This document shows positions 1-7,903 of a stretch of DNA of 64,000 nt, one piece after another (the first letter of the stretch is position 1; every line of letters starts with the position of its first letter). The stretch is from Lyngbya sp. PCC 8106 (lineage in GTDB: Bacteria; Cyanobacteriota; Cyanobacteriia; Cyanobacteriales; Microcoleaceae). The stretch spans positions 99,402 through 163,401 of the forward strand of contig NZ_AAVU01000013.1 of NCBI RefSeq assembly GCF_000169095.1, read 5' to 3'. The notes beneath the pieces are model-generated. The model was not told the origin of the DNA. It was given only the letters and a program-made list of their open reading frames with translations, and made no database searches. A program made the position numbers and the translations under genes.

Positions 1-1
1 A

Positions 2-61
2 GGCTTAATGGAAGCAAGTTTAAATACTGTTATTGAGTCAAATATTGATTCAAAATCTTAG
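2..61 (+). CDS. possible 3' end of an upstream gene
   Basis: An open frame enters from the left edge and ends at a TAG at 59-61, giving about 19 residues that include an internal Met and end in DSKS. It is too short to assign. It could be the C-terminus of a gene that starts outside the window, or chance. No terminator is obvious directly after it. Confidence 0.25.
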   Translation, partial: GLMEASLNTVIESNIDSKS

Positions 62-735
62 GTCAAATTTCATTAATGACTATTCTTAAATGGGTTAAAA
101 GCCAAACTACACCCACTGAAAAATTGCAATAACTCGAACTTTAAAGCAAGAACAAACTCAGATCGGATACAAATTAGGATTGTTTCTGAGAATTTCTTGC
201 AACTACGAAACAAATTGTCGAGCATTTTAGCAATCATCTTCCCTCTTTTTAATCTAATACATACATAAGTCTTTTTGTCAAGTTAATTTTTATTATCTAT
301 TTTGAAGAGTAATCACTCACAAAATGTCAAGTTTTGTTAAGAAAACTTTAGATTTTCTTATCGAATTATGTCAGTTCAGGCAAAAAAAGGTTTTGAGTTA
401 ACGTTTTCTGCTAACAATACTCATAGTGCTTTTTCGTGGAATTGAATAACAATAGGAAATATTGCGCGATCGCAAGTGACCTAACGCTTAATTCAATTTT
501 ACAGAAATGGCCATTAAGAAATCTCAAAAGTTGAGGAGAAATCCAACACTTAAAGTTTCTAATCGCCAGCACTCAAATCCAAGAAACAGAAACCAGCAAT
601 TCCAACGGTAAGCCAAAGGGTTAACTCGCGATCCTATTTCTGCTAATCGTCTGCTGATCAATCTGTTTCAAAATTCAGCCTAGTCTGATATTTTCAACTT
701 AAAGAAAGCCGATTAAAAGGGACTGAAAGGTTTAT
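62..735. other. gene-free leader upstream of chlH
   Basis: No open reading frame of convincing length was found on either strand. The stretch is AT-rich and holds one HIP1 palindrome (GCGATCGC) near 467. It presumably carries the chlH promoter and a long 5' leader, but I cannot place a -10/-35 pair or a known riboswitch. The only clear signal is the AAAGG ribosome-binding sequence a few bases before the chlH ATG. Confidence 0.5.
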
Positions 736-3700
736 ATGTTTACATACGTTAATCCCACTGTTAGACACATCAAACCCGATAATCTTAACGGACGAGCGCT
801 CCTCAAAGTCGTCTACGTGGTGTTAGAAGCACAATATCAAAGTGCATTATCTGCTGCGGTTCGTTCGATCAATAAAAATAACCCCTATTTAGCGATTGAA
901 ATCAGTGGTTATCTAATTGAGGAATTAAGAAATCCTGAAAACTATGACGATCTAAAAAGAGATATCGCCGAAGCGAATATCTTTATTGCTTCTCTGATTT
1001 TCATTGAAGACTTAGCCGAAAAAGTGGTAGAAGCCGTTACGCCTCATCGGGATAACCTTGATGTCGCGGTGGTTTTCCCGTCAATGCCCCAAGTGATGCG
1101 CCTCAATAAAATGGGCAGTTTTTCAATGGCACAATTGGGACAAAGCAAAAGTGCGATCGCCCAATTTATGAAAAAACGGAAGGAAAAATCGGGTGCTTCC
1201 TTCCAAGATGGGATGCTAAAACTCTTGCGAACTTTGCCCAAAGTTCTCAAATATATGCCGATTGAAAAGGCACAAGATGCCCGCAACTTTATGATGTCTT
1301 TCCAATATTGGTTAGGCGGTTCTTCAGAAAACTTGGAGAACTTCTTATTAATGTTGGCGGATAAATACGTCCTCAAAGATAGTGAGTTTAAGTATGCCGA
1401 TCCCGTTGTTTATCCTGACATGGGAATTTGGCATCCTTTAGCCCCTAAAATGTTTGAAGATGTTACCGAATATTTGAAATGGTATAACGACCGGGATGAT
1501 ATTAGCGACGATCAAAAAGATCCCCTCGCCCCTTGTGTCGGCATCGTCTTACAACGCACTCACTTGGTAACAGGTGATGATGCCCATTATGTGGCAATGG
1601 TACAGGAAATCGAAGCCATGGGTGGCCGCGTTATTCCGGTTTTTGCGGGCGGTTTAGACTTCTCCAAACCCGTTGACGAATATTTCTGGGACAACCCCCC
1701 GAAAGGCATTCAACCCCAGGCGTTAGTGGATACCGTTGTCTCTTTAACCGGGTTTGCCCTGGTCGGTGGCCCCGCCCGTCAAGATCACCCGAAAGCGATC
1801 GATTCGTTAAAACGCCTCAACCGTCCCTACATGGTCGCGTTGCCCCTGGTATTCCAAACCACCGAAGAATGGGAAGGCAGCGACTTGGGCCTGCACCCGA
1901 TCCAGGTAGCGTTACAAATTGCAATTCCTGAACTCGACGGCGCCATTGAACCCATTATCGTCTCTGGCCGTGATGGGGCGACAGGAAAAGCGATCGCCCT
2001 GCAAGATCGGGTTGAAGCCATTGCCCAACGCGCGATGAAATGGGCAAACCTGCGGAAAAAACCCAAACTTGACAAGAAAATTGCCATCACTATTTTCAGC
2101 TTCCCGCCCGATAAAGGCAACGTTGGAACCGCAGCATATTTAGATGTATTCGGTTCTATTTATGAGGTGATGCAAGGGTTAAAAAATAACGGTTATGATC
2201 TCCCCGAATTACCGGAGTCAGCCGAACAATTAATGCAGGAAGTCATCCACGACGCCACCGCCCAATATCAAAGTCCGGAACTCAATGTTGCCTACCGAAT
2301 GTCGGTGGAACAATACGAACGTTTGACGCCTTATTCTGAACGTTTGCATGAAAATTGGGGGCCACCTCCGGGGCATTTAAACACTGATGGCGAGAATTTA
2401 CTCGTCTACGGAAAAGCCTTTGGTAATCTGTTTATTGGCGTACAACCGACCTTTGGTTATGAAGGTGATCCGATGCGGTTGTTGTTCTCTCGATCTGCGA
2501 GTCCCCATCATGGTTTTGCCGCTTATTACACCTATTTAGAACAGGTTTGGCAAGCCGATGCAGTATTGCATTTTGGGACGCATGGATCGTTAGAATTTAT
2601 GCCCGGAAAACAAATGGGAATGTCGGGGGATTGTTACCCGGATAATTTAATTGGCACCATTCCCAATATCTATTATTATGCTGCCAATAATCCCAGTGAA
2701 GCCACCATTGCCAAACGCCGCAGTTATGCTGCTACGATTTCTTATTTAACGCCTGCTGCGGAAAATGCAGGGTTGTACAAAGGTTTGCAGGAATTAAATG
2801 AGTTAATTGGTTCCTATCAAACCTTAAAAGATAGTGGTCGCGGTGTGCAGATTGTTAACACCATTATCGAAAAATCTCGGACAGTAAACCTCGATCAAGA
2901 TGTGAATTTACCCGAATGCGATGCGGGTGAACTTTCGGCTGAAGAACGTGATAATGTAGTCGGACAAGTGTATCGCCGCTTGATGGAAATTGAGTCGCGT
3001 TTATTGCCCTGTGGTTTACACGTGATTGGGAAGCCGCCAACCGCAGAAGAAGCGATCGCAACTTTAGTTAATATTGCTAGTTTAGATCGCGAAGAAGACG
3101 GTTTGTTGAGTTTGCCTCATATTATCGCCGATAGTATTAACCGCAATCTCGAAGAAATTTACCGCAATAATGACAATGGCATCTTAGCTGATGTGGAATT
3201 ATTGCAGCATATTACTGAAGCTTCCAGGTCAGCAATTGCGGCGTTAGTTCAAGAAAAAACCGATGCAGAAGGACGAGTTTCTAAGGTTTCTAAACTCAAT
3301 TTCTTCAACATGGGTAAAAAGGAACCCTGGATCGAATCGTTGTATGAATTCGGTTATACAAAAGTAGACACCGAAGCCATCAAACCTCTGTTTGAATATT
3401 TGGAATTCTGCTTACAACAAGTTTGTGCAGATAACGAATTAGGGGCATTATTACGGGCGTTAGAAGGGGAATATATTCTGCCCGGGCCAGGAGGTGATCC
3501 GATTCGGAATCCTAACGTTTTACCGACAGGTAAAAATATGCACGCCCTCGATCCTCAGTCGATTCCAACGGCGGCGGCGGTGAAGTCTGCGGCGATTGTG
3601 GTTGAACGATTAATTGCCCGTCAAAAGATCGAAAATGGCGGTAATTATCCTGAGACTATTGCAGTGGTATTGTGGGGAACTGATAATATTAAAACCTACG

Positions 3701-4716
3701 GAGAATCCCTCGCCCAAGTGATGTGGATGGTGGGTGTTAAACCGGTTCCCGATGCGTTAGGACGAGTGAATAAGTTAGAGTTAATTTCCCTAGAAGAATT
3801 AGGGCGTCCGCGTATTGATGTGGTGATTAACTGTTCCGGTGTGTTCCGCGATTTGTTCATCAATCAGATGAATTTGTTAGATAAAGCGGTGAAAATGGCA
3901 GCCGAAGCGGATGAACCGTTGGAGATGAATTTTGTTCGTAAACACGCTTTAGTACAAGCCGAAGAATTGGGCGTGAATTTGCGACAAGCAGCAACTCGGG
4001 TGTTTTCTAATGCGTCGGGTTCCTATTCGTCTAATATCAATTTAGCCGTTGAAAATAGCACTTGGGAATCTGAAGAAGAACTGCAAGAAATGTATCTGAA
4101 GCGCAAATCTTTTGCGTTTAATTCAGATAATCCGGGGATGATGGATGATAACCGTCAAGTGTTTGAGTCGGCATTAAAAACCGCAGAAGTCACTTTCCAA
4201 AACTTGGATTCTTCCGAGATTAGTTTAACGGATGTTTCCCATTATTTTGACTCTGATCCGACAAAAGTGATTAGTAGTTTACGCAAAGATGGCAAGAAAC
4301 CTGCGGCGTATATTGCGGATACCACGACTGCAAATGCCCAGGTTCGTACTCTATCAGAAACCGTGCGGTTAGATGCGCGAACAAAAATGTTAAATCCCAA
4401 GTGGTATGAAGGGATGTTGTCTCACGGTTATGAGGGCGTTCGTGAGTTATCAAAACGCCTCGTGAATACGGTGGGATGGAGTGCGACTGCGGGTGCGGTG
4501 GATAATTGGGTGTATGAAGAAACCAATGAAACCTTCATGAAAGATGAGGAGATGCAAAAGCGTTTAATGAACCTCAATCCTCATTCGTTCCGTCGCATGG
4601 TAACAACGTTGTTGGAAGCCAATGGACGGGGTTATTGGGAGACAGACGACAGCAATTTAGATAAGTTGCGTGAGTTGTATCAAGAGATTGAAGACCGCAT
4701 CGAAGGGATTGAATAA
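736..4716 (+). CDS. chlH: magnesium chelatase subunit H
   Basis: This is the large porphyrin-binding subunit of Mg-chelatase, which with ChlI and ChlD inserts Mg2+ into protoporphyrin IX, the first committed step of chlorophyll synthesis. At 1326 residues it matches the usual length for cyanobacterial ChlH. It has the CobN/Mg-chelatase architecture: an N-terminal ChlH domain (about 1-180), then the long CobN-like body with the conserved HFGTHGSLEFMPGKQ segment near residue 620 and a GPGGDPIRNPNVLPTGKN segment near 920. The ATG is preceded by AAAGG at suitable spacing. The gene is monocistronic here and followed by a hairpin terminator; chlI and chlD are not in the window. GUN4, its known activator, appears only as a domain of the kinase at 33-34.4 kb, which is probably a separate matter. 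Confidence 0.98.
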   Translation: MFTYVNPTVRHIKPDNLNGRALLKVVYVVLEAQYQSALSAAVRSINKNNPYLAIEISGYLIEELRNPENYDDLKRDIAEANIFIASLIFIEDLAEKVVEAVTPHRDNLDVAVVFPSMPQVMRLNKMGSFSMAQLGQSKSAIAQFMKKRKEKSGASFQDGMLKLLRTLPKVLKYMPIEKAQDARNFMMSFQYWLGGSSENLENFLLMLADKYVLKDSEFKYADPVVYPDMGIWHPLAPKMFEDVTEYLKWYNDRDDISDDQKDPLAPCVGIVLQRTHLVTGDDAHYVAMVQEIEAMGGRVIPVFAGGLDFSKPVDEYFWDNPPKGIQPQALVDTVVSLTGFALVGGPARQDHPKAIDSLKRLNRPYMVALPLVFQTTEEWEGSDLGLHPIQVALQIAIPELDGAIEPIIVSGRDGATGKAIALQDRVEAIAQRAMKWANLRKKPKLDKKIAITIFSFPPDKGNVGTAAYLDVFGSIYEVMQGLKNNGYDLPELPESAEQLMQEVIHDATAQYQSPELNVAYRMSVEQYERLTPYSERLHENWGPPPGHLNTDGENLLVYGKAFGNLFIGVQPTFGYEGDPMRLLFSRSASPHHGFAAYYTYLEQVWQADAVLHFGTHGSLEFMPGKQMGMSGDCYPDNLIGTIPNIYYYAANNPSEATIAKRRSYAATISYLTPAAENAGLYKGLQELNELIGSYQTLKDSGRGVQIVNTIIEKSRTVNLDQDVNLPECDAGELSAEERDNVVGQVYRRLMEIESRLLPCGLHVIGKPPTAEEAIATLVNIASLDREEDGLLSLPHIIADSINRNLEEIYRNNDNGILADVELLQHITEASRSAIAALVQEKTDAEGRVSKVSKLNFFNMGKKEPWIESLYEFGYTKVDTEAIKPLFEYLEFCLQQVCADNELGALLRALEGEYILPGPGGDPIRNPNVLPTGKNMHALDPQSIPTAAAVKSAAIVVERLIARQKIENGGNYPETIAVVLWGTDNIKTYGESLAQVMWMVGVKPVPDALGRVNKLELISLEELGRPRIDVVINCSGVFRDLFINQMNLLDKAVKMAAEADEPLEMNFVRKHALVQAEELGVNLRQAATRVFSNASGSYSSNINLAVENSTWESEEELQEMYLKRKSFAFNSDNPGMMDDNRQVFESALKTAEVTFQNLDSSEISLTDVSHYFDSDPTKVISSLRKDGKKPAAYIADTTTANAQVRTLSETVRLDARTKMLNPKWYEGMLSHGYEGVRELSKRLVNTVGWSATAGAVDNWVYEETNETFMKDEEMQKRLMNLNPHSFRRMVTTLLEANGRGYWETDDSNLDKLRELYQEIEDRIEGIE

Positions 4717-4744
4717 AATCCCATAAAACGTTAATTAAGTTAAT

Positions 4745-4782
4745 TTGTAGAGGCGTTGTCTGTAGCGTCTCTACAATTTTTT
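4745..4782 (+). terminator. hairpin terminator after chlH
   Basis: TTGTAGAG and CTCTACAA pair as the arms of a hairpin whose inner part (GCGTT/AGCGT) also pairs in part. It is followed at once by a run of six T. It lies about 30 bases after the chlH stop. Similar GTAGAG...CTCTAC palindromes are frequent dispersed repeats in cyanobacteria, so it may also be a repeat recruited as a terminator. Confidence 0.7.
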
Positions 4783-5124
4783 ATTAGCATTTGGTCGAAC
4801 CCACATTCCCCACTTTAAGTATCACACTCAATAATCAAGGCTGAAAGCCTTTCTCTGAAAGGGTTGACAGATTTATTATCACAGGATAAATTGGGAATCG
4901 ATTCTCAATAGTTTGAGATTGTTAAGAATAATCAGACTCAATAATCCCTCTGAAGCCGATGACTTCGTTGTTAATATTCCTTAATATTCAATGTCCCAGT
5001 TGGAAGTGGGGATGTATCCCACTAAGAAAAGTGGCATAACAAAGCAATGGGTCAAAGTTGCGTAAATTTACAACTTGAGTTATTATTGTATTAATAATAA
5101 CAGTAATGTCATGACGAAAAAAAT
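4783..5124. other. intergenic region, no gene seen
   Basis: About 340 bases without a credible ORF. They contain several short imperfect inverted repeats (for example around 4838-4865, AAGGCTGAAAGCCTTT) and a TAATAATA-rich stretch just before the next gene that could hold its promoter. No RNA gene or riboswitch was recognised. Confidence 0.4.
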
Positions 5125-5679
5125 ATGCTTAACAAAACAGAACGAGCAAAGTTAATTCGTCAAATTAGGGAAGCTTCTGGTATTGCTCAATACGCATTAG
5201 AAAAAAAGCTCACTGACGAACAAGTAATTCAAGTCTCTCAACACTTAGAAATATTGTCACTTACTAAGCCTGCTAACCATTATAATCGCTATTGTCAAGG
5301 ACAAAAAACAGCTGAGGCTAATCAAAAACTCAAAGAATTTATGAATCTCAAAAACTCAGAGATTTACCAAGCAGGAAAATGGTTATTAGATAGCTTATCA
5401 AAAGCTGGGAAAGACCGTAGCAACAGTTTATTACAGAAAGATTTAGTTCATAAAGAAGACTATAATGAAGGGATTACCGGATTAAGAGAAGTTGTTATTG
5501 AACAAAAACAAGGACTAAAACAGCAGACCGATGAAGCCAGTCAACAGATTAAAACCCTTGAATCAAAAATAGATTCTCTCAGACATCAACTCGATTTTAT
5601 TCAGGAATATATTAAGAATAACTACGGTTCAAACGATTGGAAAAAAATAACTTCTGATCTCAAAAAAAATAGTCAATAA
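5125..5679 (+). CDS. hypothetical coiled-coil protein, first gene of an HNH cassette
   Basis: The product has 184 residues and I do not recognise its family. The N-terminal 50 residues (LIRQIREASGIAQYALEKKL...) are helical and could be a small DNA-binding or adaptor fold. Residues about 120-165 form a heptad-rich coiled coil (EASQQIKTLESKIDSLRHQL). The protein is Lys/Gln/Asn-rich and AT-rich in codon use, unlike chlH upstream. It is followed after 5 bases by the next small gene and then by an HNH nuclease, all in one orientation. The three are therefore probably cotranscribed and may form one mobile or defence-type cassette. Function unknown. Confidence 0.7.
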   Translation: MLNKTERAKLIRQIREASGIAQYALEKKLTDEQVIQVSQHLEILSLTKPANHYNRYCQGQKTAEANQKLKEFMNLKNSEIYQAGKWLLDSLSKAGKDRSNSLLQKDLVHKEDYNEGITGLREVVIEQKQGLKQQTDEASQQIKTLESKIDSLRHQLDFIQEYIKNNYGSNDWKKITSDLKKNSQ

Positions 5680-5684
5680 TTTTC

Positions 5685-6080
5685 ATGGTAAAACTAATGA
5701 TAAAAGTAGAAGGATTAAATTATCGTCAATGGCAAAAGAGAAATACAAATTGCTTTAAATCTTTACCGAAATTAAAGCAACGAGAAGCTAGAGAAAGAGG
5801 CTACCATAATGTAGGTTGGAATAAGGTTAAAGAATCTTGGCATATCCTTGTCGAGTTAACTTTAAGTTCTTCTCCTTCATTAGAGCCAGACAATAAAGTT
5901 TTCAGTTTATTTGAACATAAAGTAAATCAAGAAGATTTATTGGGAGCAATTAACTTATCTATTCTTGAGGCAGAGCAAGCAAAAAAAACAGCGCAACAGT
6001 CATTAGAAACACTAAATAAAAATCAAGAAAAATTTGAAAAATTAGCAGACCAAGCCTTAGAAAAATATAGTATTTTGTAA
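5685..6080 (+). CDS. hypothetical small protein, middle gene of the HNH cassette
   Basis: The product has 131 residues and I do not recognise it. The N-terminal half is basic and aromatic (NYRQWQKRNTN, REARERGYHNVGW). The C-terminal part from about residue 85 is an Ala/Gln/Lys-rich helix or coiled coil (EAEQAKKTAQQSLETLNKNQ). It starts 5 bases after the preceding stop and ends 10 bases before the HNH gene, so it sits in a tight operon. A nucleic-acid-binding accessory role is a guess from charge and neighbours only. Confidence 0.65.
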   Translation: MVKLMIKVEGLNYRQWQKRNTNCFKSLPKLKQREARERGYHNVGWNKVKESWHILVELTLSSSPSLEPDNKVFSLFEHKVNQEDLLGAINLSILEAEQAKKTAQQSLETLNKNQEKFEKLADQALEKYSIL

Positions 6081-6090
6081 AATTTTCTTA

Positions 6091-6591
6091 TTGCCATTAA
6101 ATATGAACACAGTAGACCTCATAACTTTGTATCGGTCAAAAGATATAACTGAAACCTGGAAGTCTGCTCAATCCCTAGAGGTAATAAATCATCCTCAACA
6201 TGGATTAATTAGTCCGAATAAATATCGTGCAATGTTTCACGGTAAGCCTTGCCCTTACTGTGGTCAGAAAATGAAACATGGAAATGAATTTAAAACTAAT
6301 TTAAAGAAAAAAGCAATCGAACTAGGTTATCAGTATATTGATAAACAAGGTGAAAAATACATTAATAATGTCGCAGGTTCATGTTTTTTTCATCCTAATT
6401 ATGTCACTCTAGATCATAAGTTAAATAAAGCTCGATTTCCTGAGAAATTATTTGACTATGATAATTTACAAATCATGTGTTGGAGATGCAATCATGAAAA
6501 AGGAGATAATAATGCTTTTGATATACAGCATACCTATCAATATTTAGATGCTTTAGCAGAGGAAACATTAGAGCGTTATCAGGTATTATAA
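6091..6591 (+). CDS. HNH endonuclease family protein
   Basis: The product has 166 residues and a zinc-coordinating HNH/ββα-metal nuclease core. A first Cys pair (CPYCGQ, residues 54-57) precedes the H-containing strand VTLDHKLNKARFP and a second Cys pair in MCWRCNHEKGDN. The LDHK His is the probable catalytic base, and the downstream N and H complete the HNH signature. It should cut DNA, with target unknown. The frame can start at TTG 6091 or at the ATG at 6103, and I cannot decide between them. It is the third gene of a compact AT-rich cluster. It is followed directly by the 61-bp tandem array, which suggests a mobile cassette. Confidence 0.8.
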   Translation: MPLNMNTVDLITLYRSKDITETWKSAQSLEVINHPQHGLISPNKYRAMFHGKPCPYCGQKMKHGNEFKTNLKKKAIELGYQYIDKQGEKYINNVAGSCFFHPNYVTLDHKLNKARFPEKLFDYDNLQIMCWRCNHEKGDNNAFDIQHTYQYLDALAEETLERYQVL

Positions 6592-6608
6592 ATTCTAAAA
6601 AATAGTTT

Positions 6609-7164
6609 GTAGGGTGGGTGAGAAACGATAACTTAATTGGTTAAACGCCAACTGGTTAATCTCACCCACCCTACTTATTGGTAAAACGATAACTTAATTG
6701 CTTAAACGCCAACTGGTTAATCTCACCCACCCTACTTATTGGTAAAACGATAACTTAATTGGTTAAACGCCAACTGGTTAATCTCACCCACCCTACTTAT
6801 TGGTAAAACGATAACTTAATTGGTTAAACGCCAACTGGTTAATCTCACCCACCCTACTTATTGGTAAAACGATAACTTAATTGCTTAAACATTAACTGGT
6901 TAATCTCACCCACCCTACTTATTGGTAAAACGATAACTTAATTGCTTAAACATTAACTGGTTAATCTCACCCACCCTACTTATTGGTAAAACGATAACTT
7001 AATTGCTTAAACATTAACTGGTTAATCTCACCCACCCTACTTATTGGTAAAACGATAACTTAATTGCTTAAACATTAACTGGTTAATCTCACCCACCCTA
7101 CTTATTGGTAAAACGATAACTTAATTGGTTAAACGCCAACTGGTTAATCTCACCCACCCTACTT
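6609..7164. repeat. tandem array of a 61-bp repeat with terminal palindrome
   Basis: The sequence CTCACCCACCCTACTT recurs at 6661, 6722, 6783, 6844, 6905, 6966, 7027, 7088 and 7149, an exact 61-bp period. About nine units are almost identical. They differ in two small blocks (TTGGTT or TTGCTT, and ACGCCAAC or ACATTAAC). Four consecutive units (starting 6844-7027) share the same GCTT/CATT variant. The first unit is preceded by GTAGGGTGGGTGAG (6609-6622), the exact reverse complement of CTCACCCACCCTAC, so 6609-6674 is a short inverted-repeat element. Its right part appears to have been amplified. Each unit also holds a TGGTTAA direct repeat. The period is not a multiple of three and no protein is encoded. 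Confidence 0.95.
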
Positions 7165-7219
7165 GGTTGATCGCCTATCTTCTAATTTATACTAATGTAT
7201 AGCGTTGAGTTGATTCACC

Positions 7220-7792
7220 ATGACAAACTTCACTCTGAACCTAGAATCAATTGAACTGACAGATGAGAAATTTTTTCAGCTTTGTCAGAATAATCGGGAT
7301 CTGAAATTTGAACGAAATTCTAATGGAGATTTAATCATCATGTCACCCACAGGAGGAGAAACGGGAAGCTATAATGCTGGATTAACGGCTCAACTGTGGT
7401 TGTGGAATCAAGAACATAAATTAGGTAAAGTGTTTGATTCTTCTACGGGTTTTAAACTCCCCAATGGTGCAGACCGTTCTCCTGATGCTGCTTGGATAAC
7501 CTTAGAACGTTGGGAAAGTTTAACTGCTGAACAATGCAAAAAATTTATTCCTTTGTGTCCCGATTTTTGTATTGAATTGCGATCGGCGAGTGATCGTTTA
7601 AATAAAATTCAGGAGAAGATGCAAGAATATATCGATAATGGTCTTCGTTTGGGATGGTTAATTAATCCTATTGATAAAAGTGTTGAAATTTATCATCAAA
7701 ATCAAGAGGTTCAGGTATTAGAGTCTCCAACAACGTTATCTGGAGAAGATGTTTTACCGGGTTTTATTCTGAATATTCAAGAAATTGGGTAA
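7220..7792 (+). CDS. Uma2 family (DUF820) putative endonuclease
   Basis: The product has 190 residues and belongs to the Uma2/DUF820 family, a PD-(D/E)XK-like fold expanded in cyanobacteria with no firmly known role. Typical signatures are visible: LKFERNSNGDLIIMSPTGGETG near the N-terminus, NGADRSPDAAWI with the metal-binding Asp, FCIELRSASDRLNKIQEKMQEYIDNG with the Glu, and LGWLINPIDKSVEIY. The length is normal. It is a single gene right after the 61-bp repeat array and converges on the histidine kinase gene downstream. Confidence 0.9.
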   Translation: MTNFTLNLESIELTDEKFFQLCQNNRDLKFERNSNGDLIIMSPTGGETGSYNAGLTAQLWLWNQEHKLGKVFDSSTGFKLPNGADRSPDAAWITLERWESLTAEQCKKFIPLCPDFCIELRSASDRLNKIQEKMQEYIDNGLRLGWLINPIDKSVEIYHQNQEVQVLESPTTLSGEDVLPGFILNIQEIG

Positions 7793-7903
7793 GTTAAGTT
7801 AACAGAAATTGTTATAAAAAGAAATAAGTGCGATCGCATGAGTTAAGTTGGTCATCTGATTTTATCTGGACGATATGTTTTGTTACTCTAGTCAATCACT
7901 CAT

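Noticed and set aside
1827..2120. ORFs antisense to chlH
   Set aside because: They are shadow frames of a strongly coding gene and have no domain.
6609..7164. CRISPR array
   Set aside because: The whole 61-bp period is repeated, with no unique spacers between repeats, and no cas genes are nearby.
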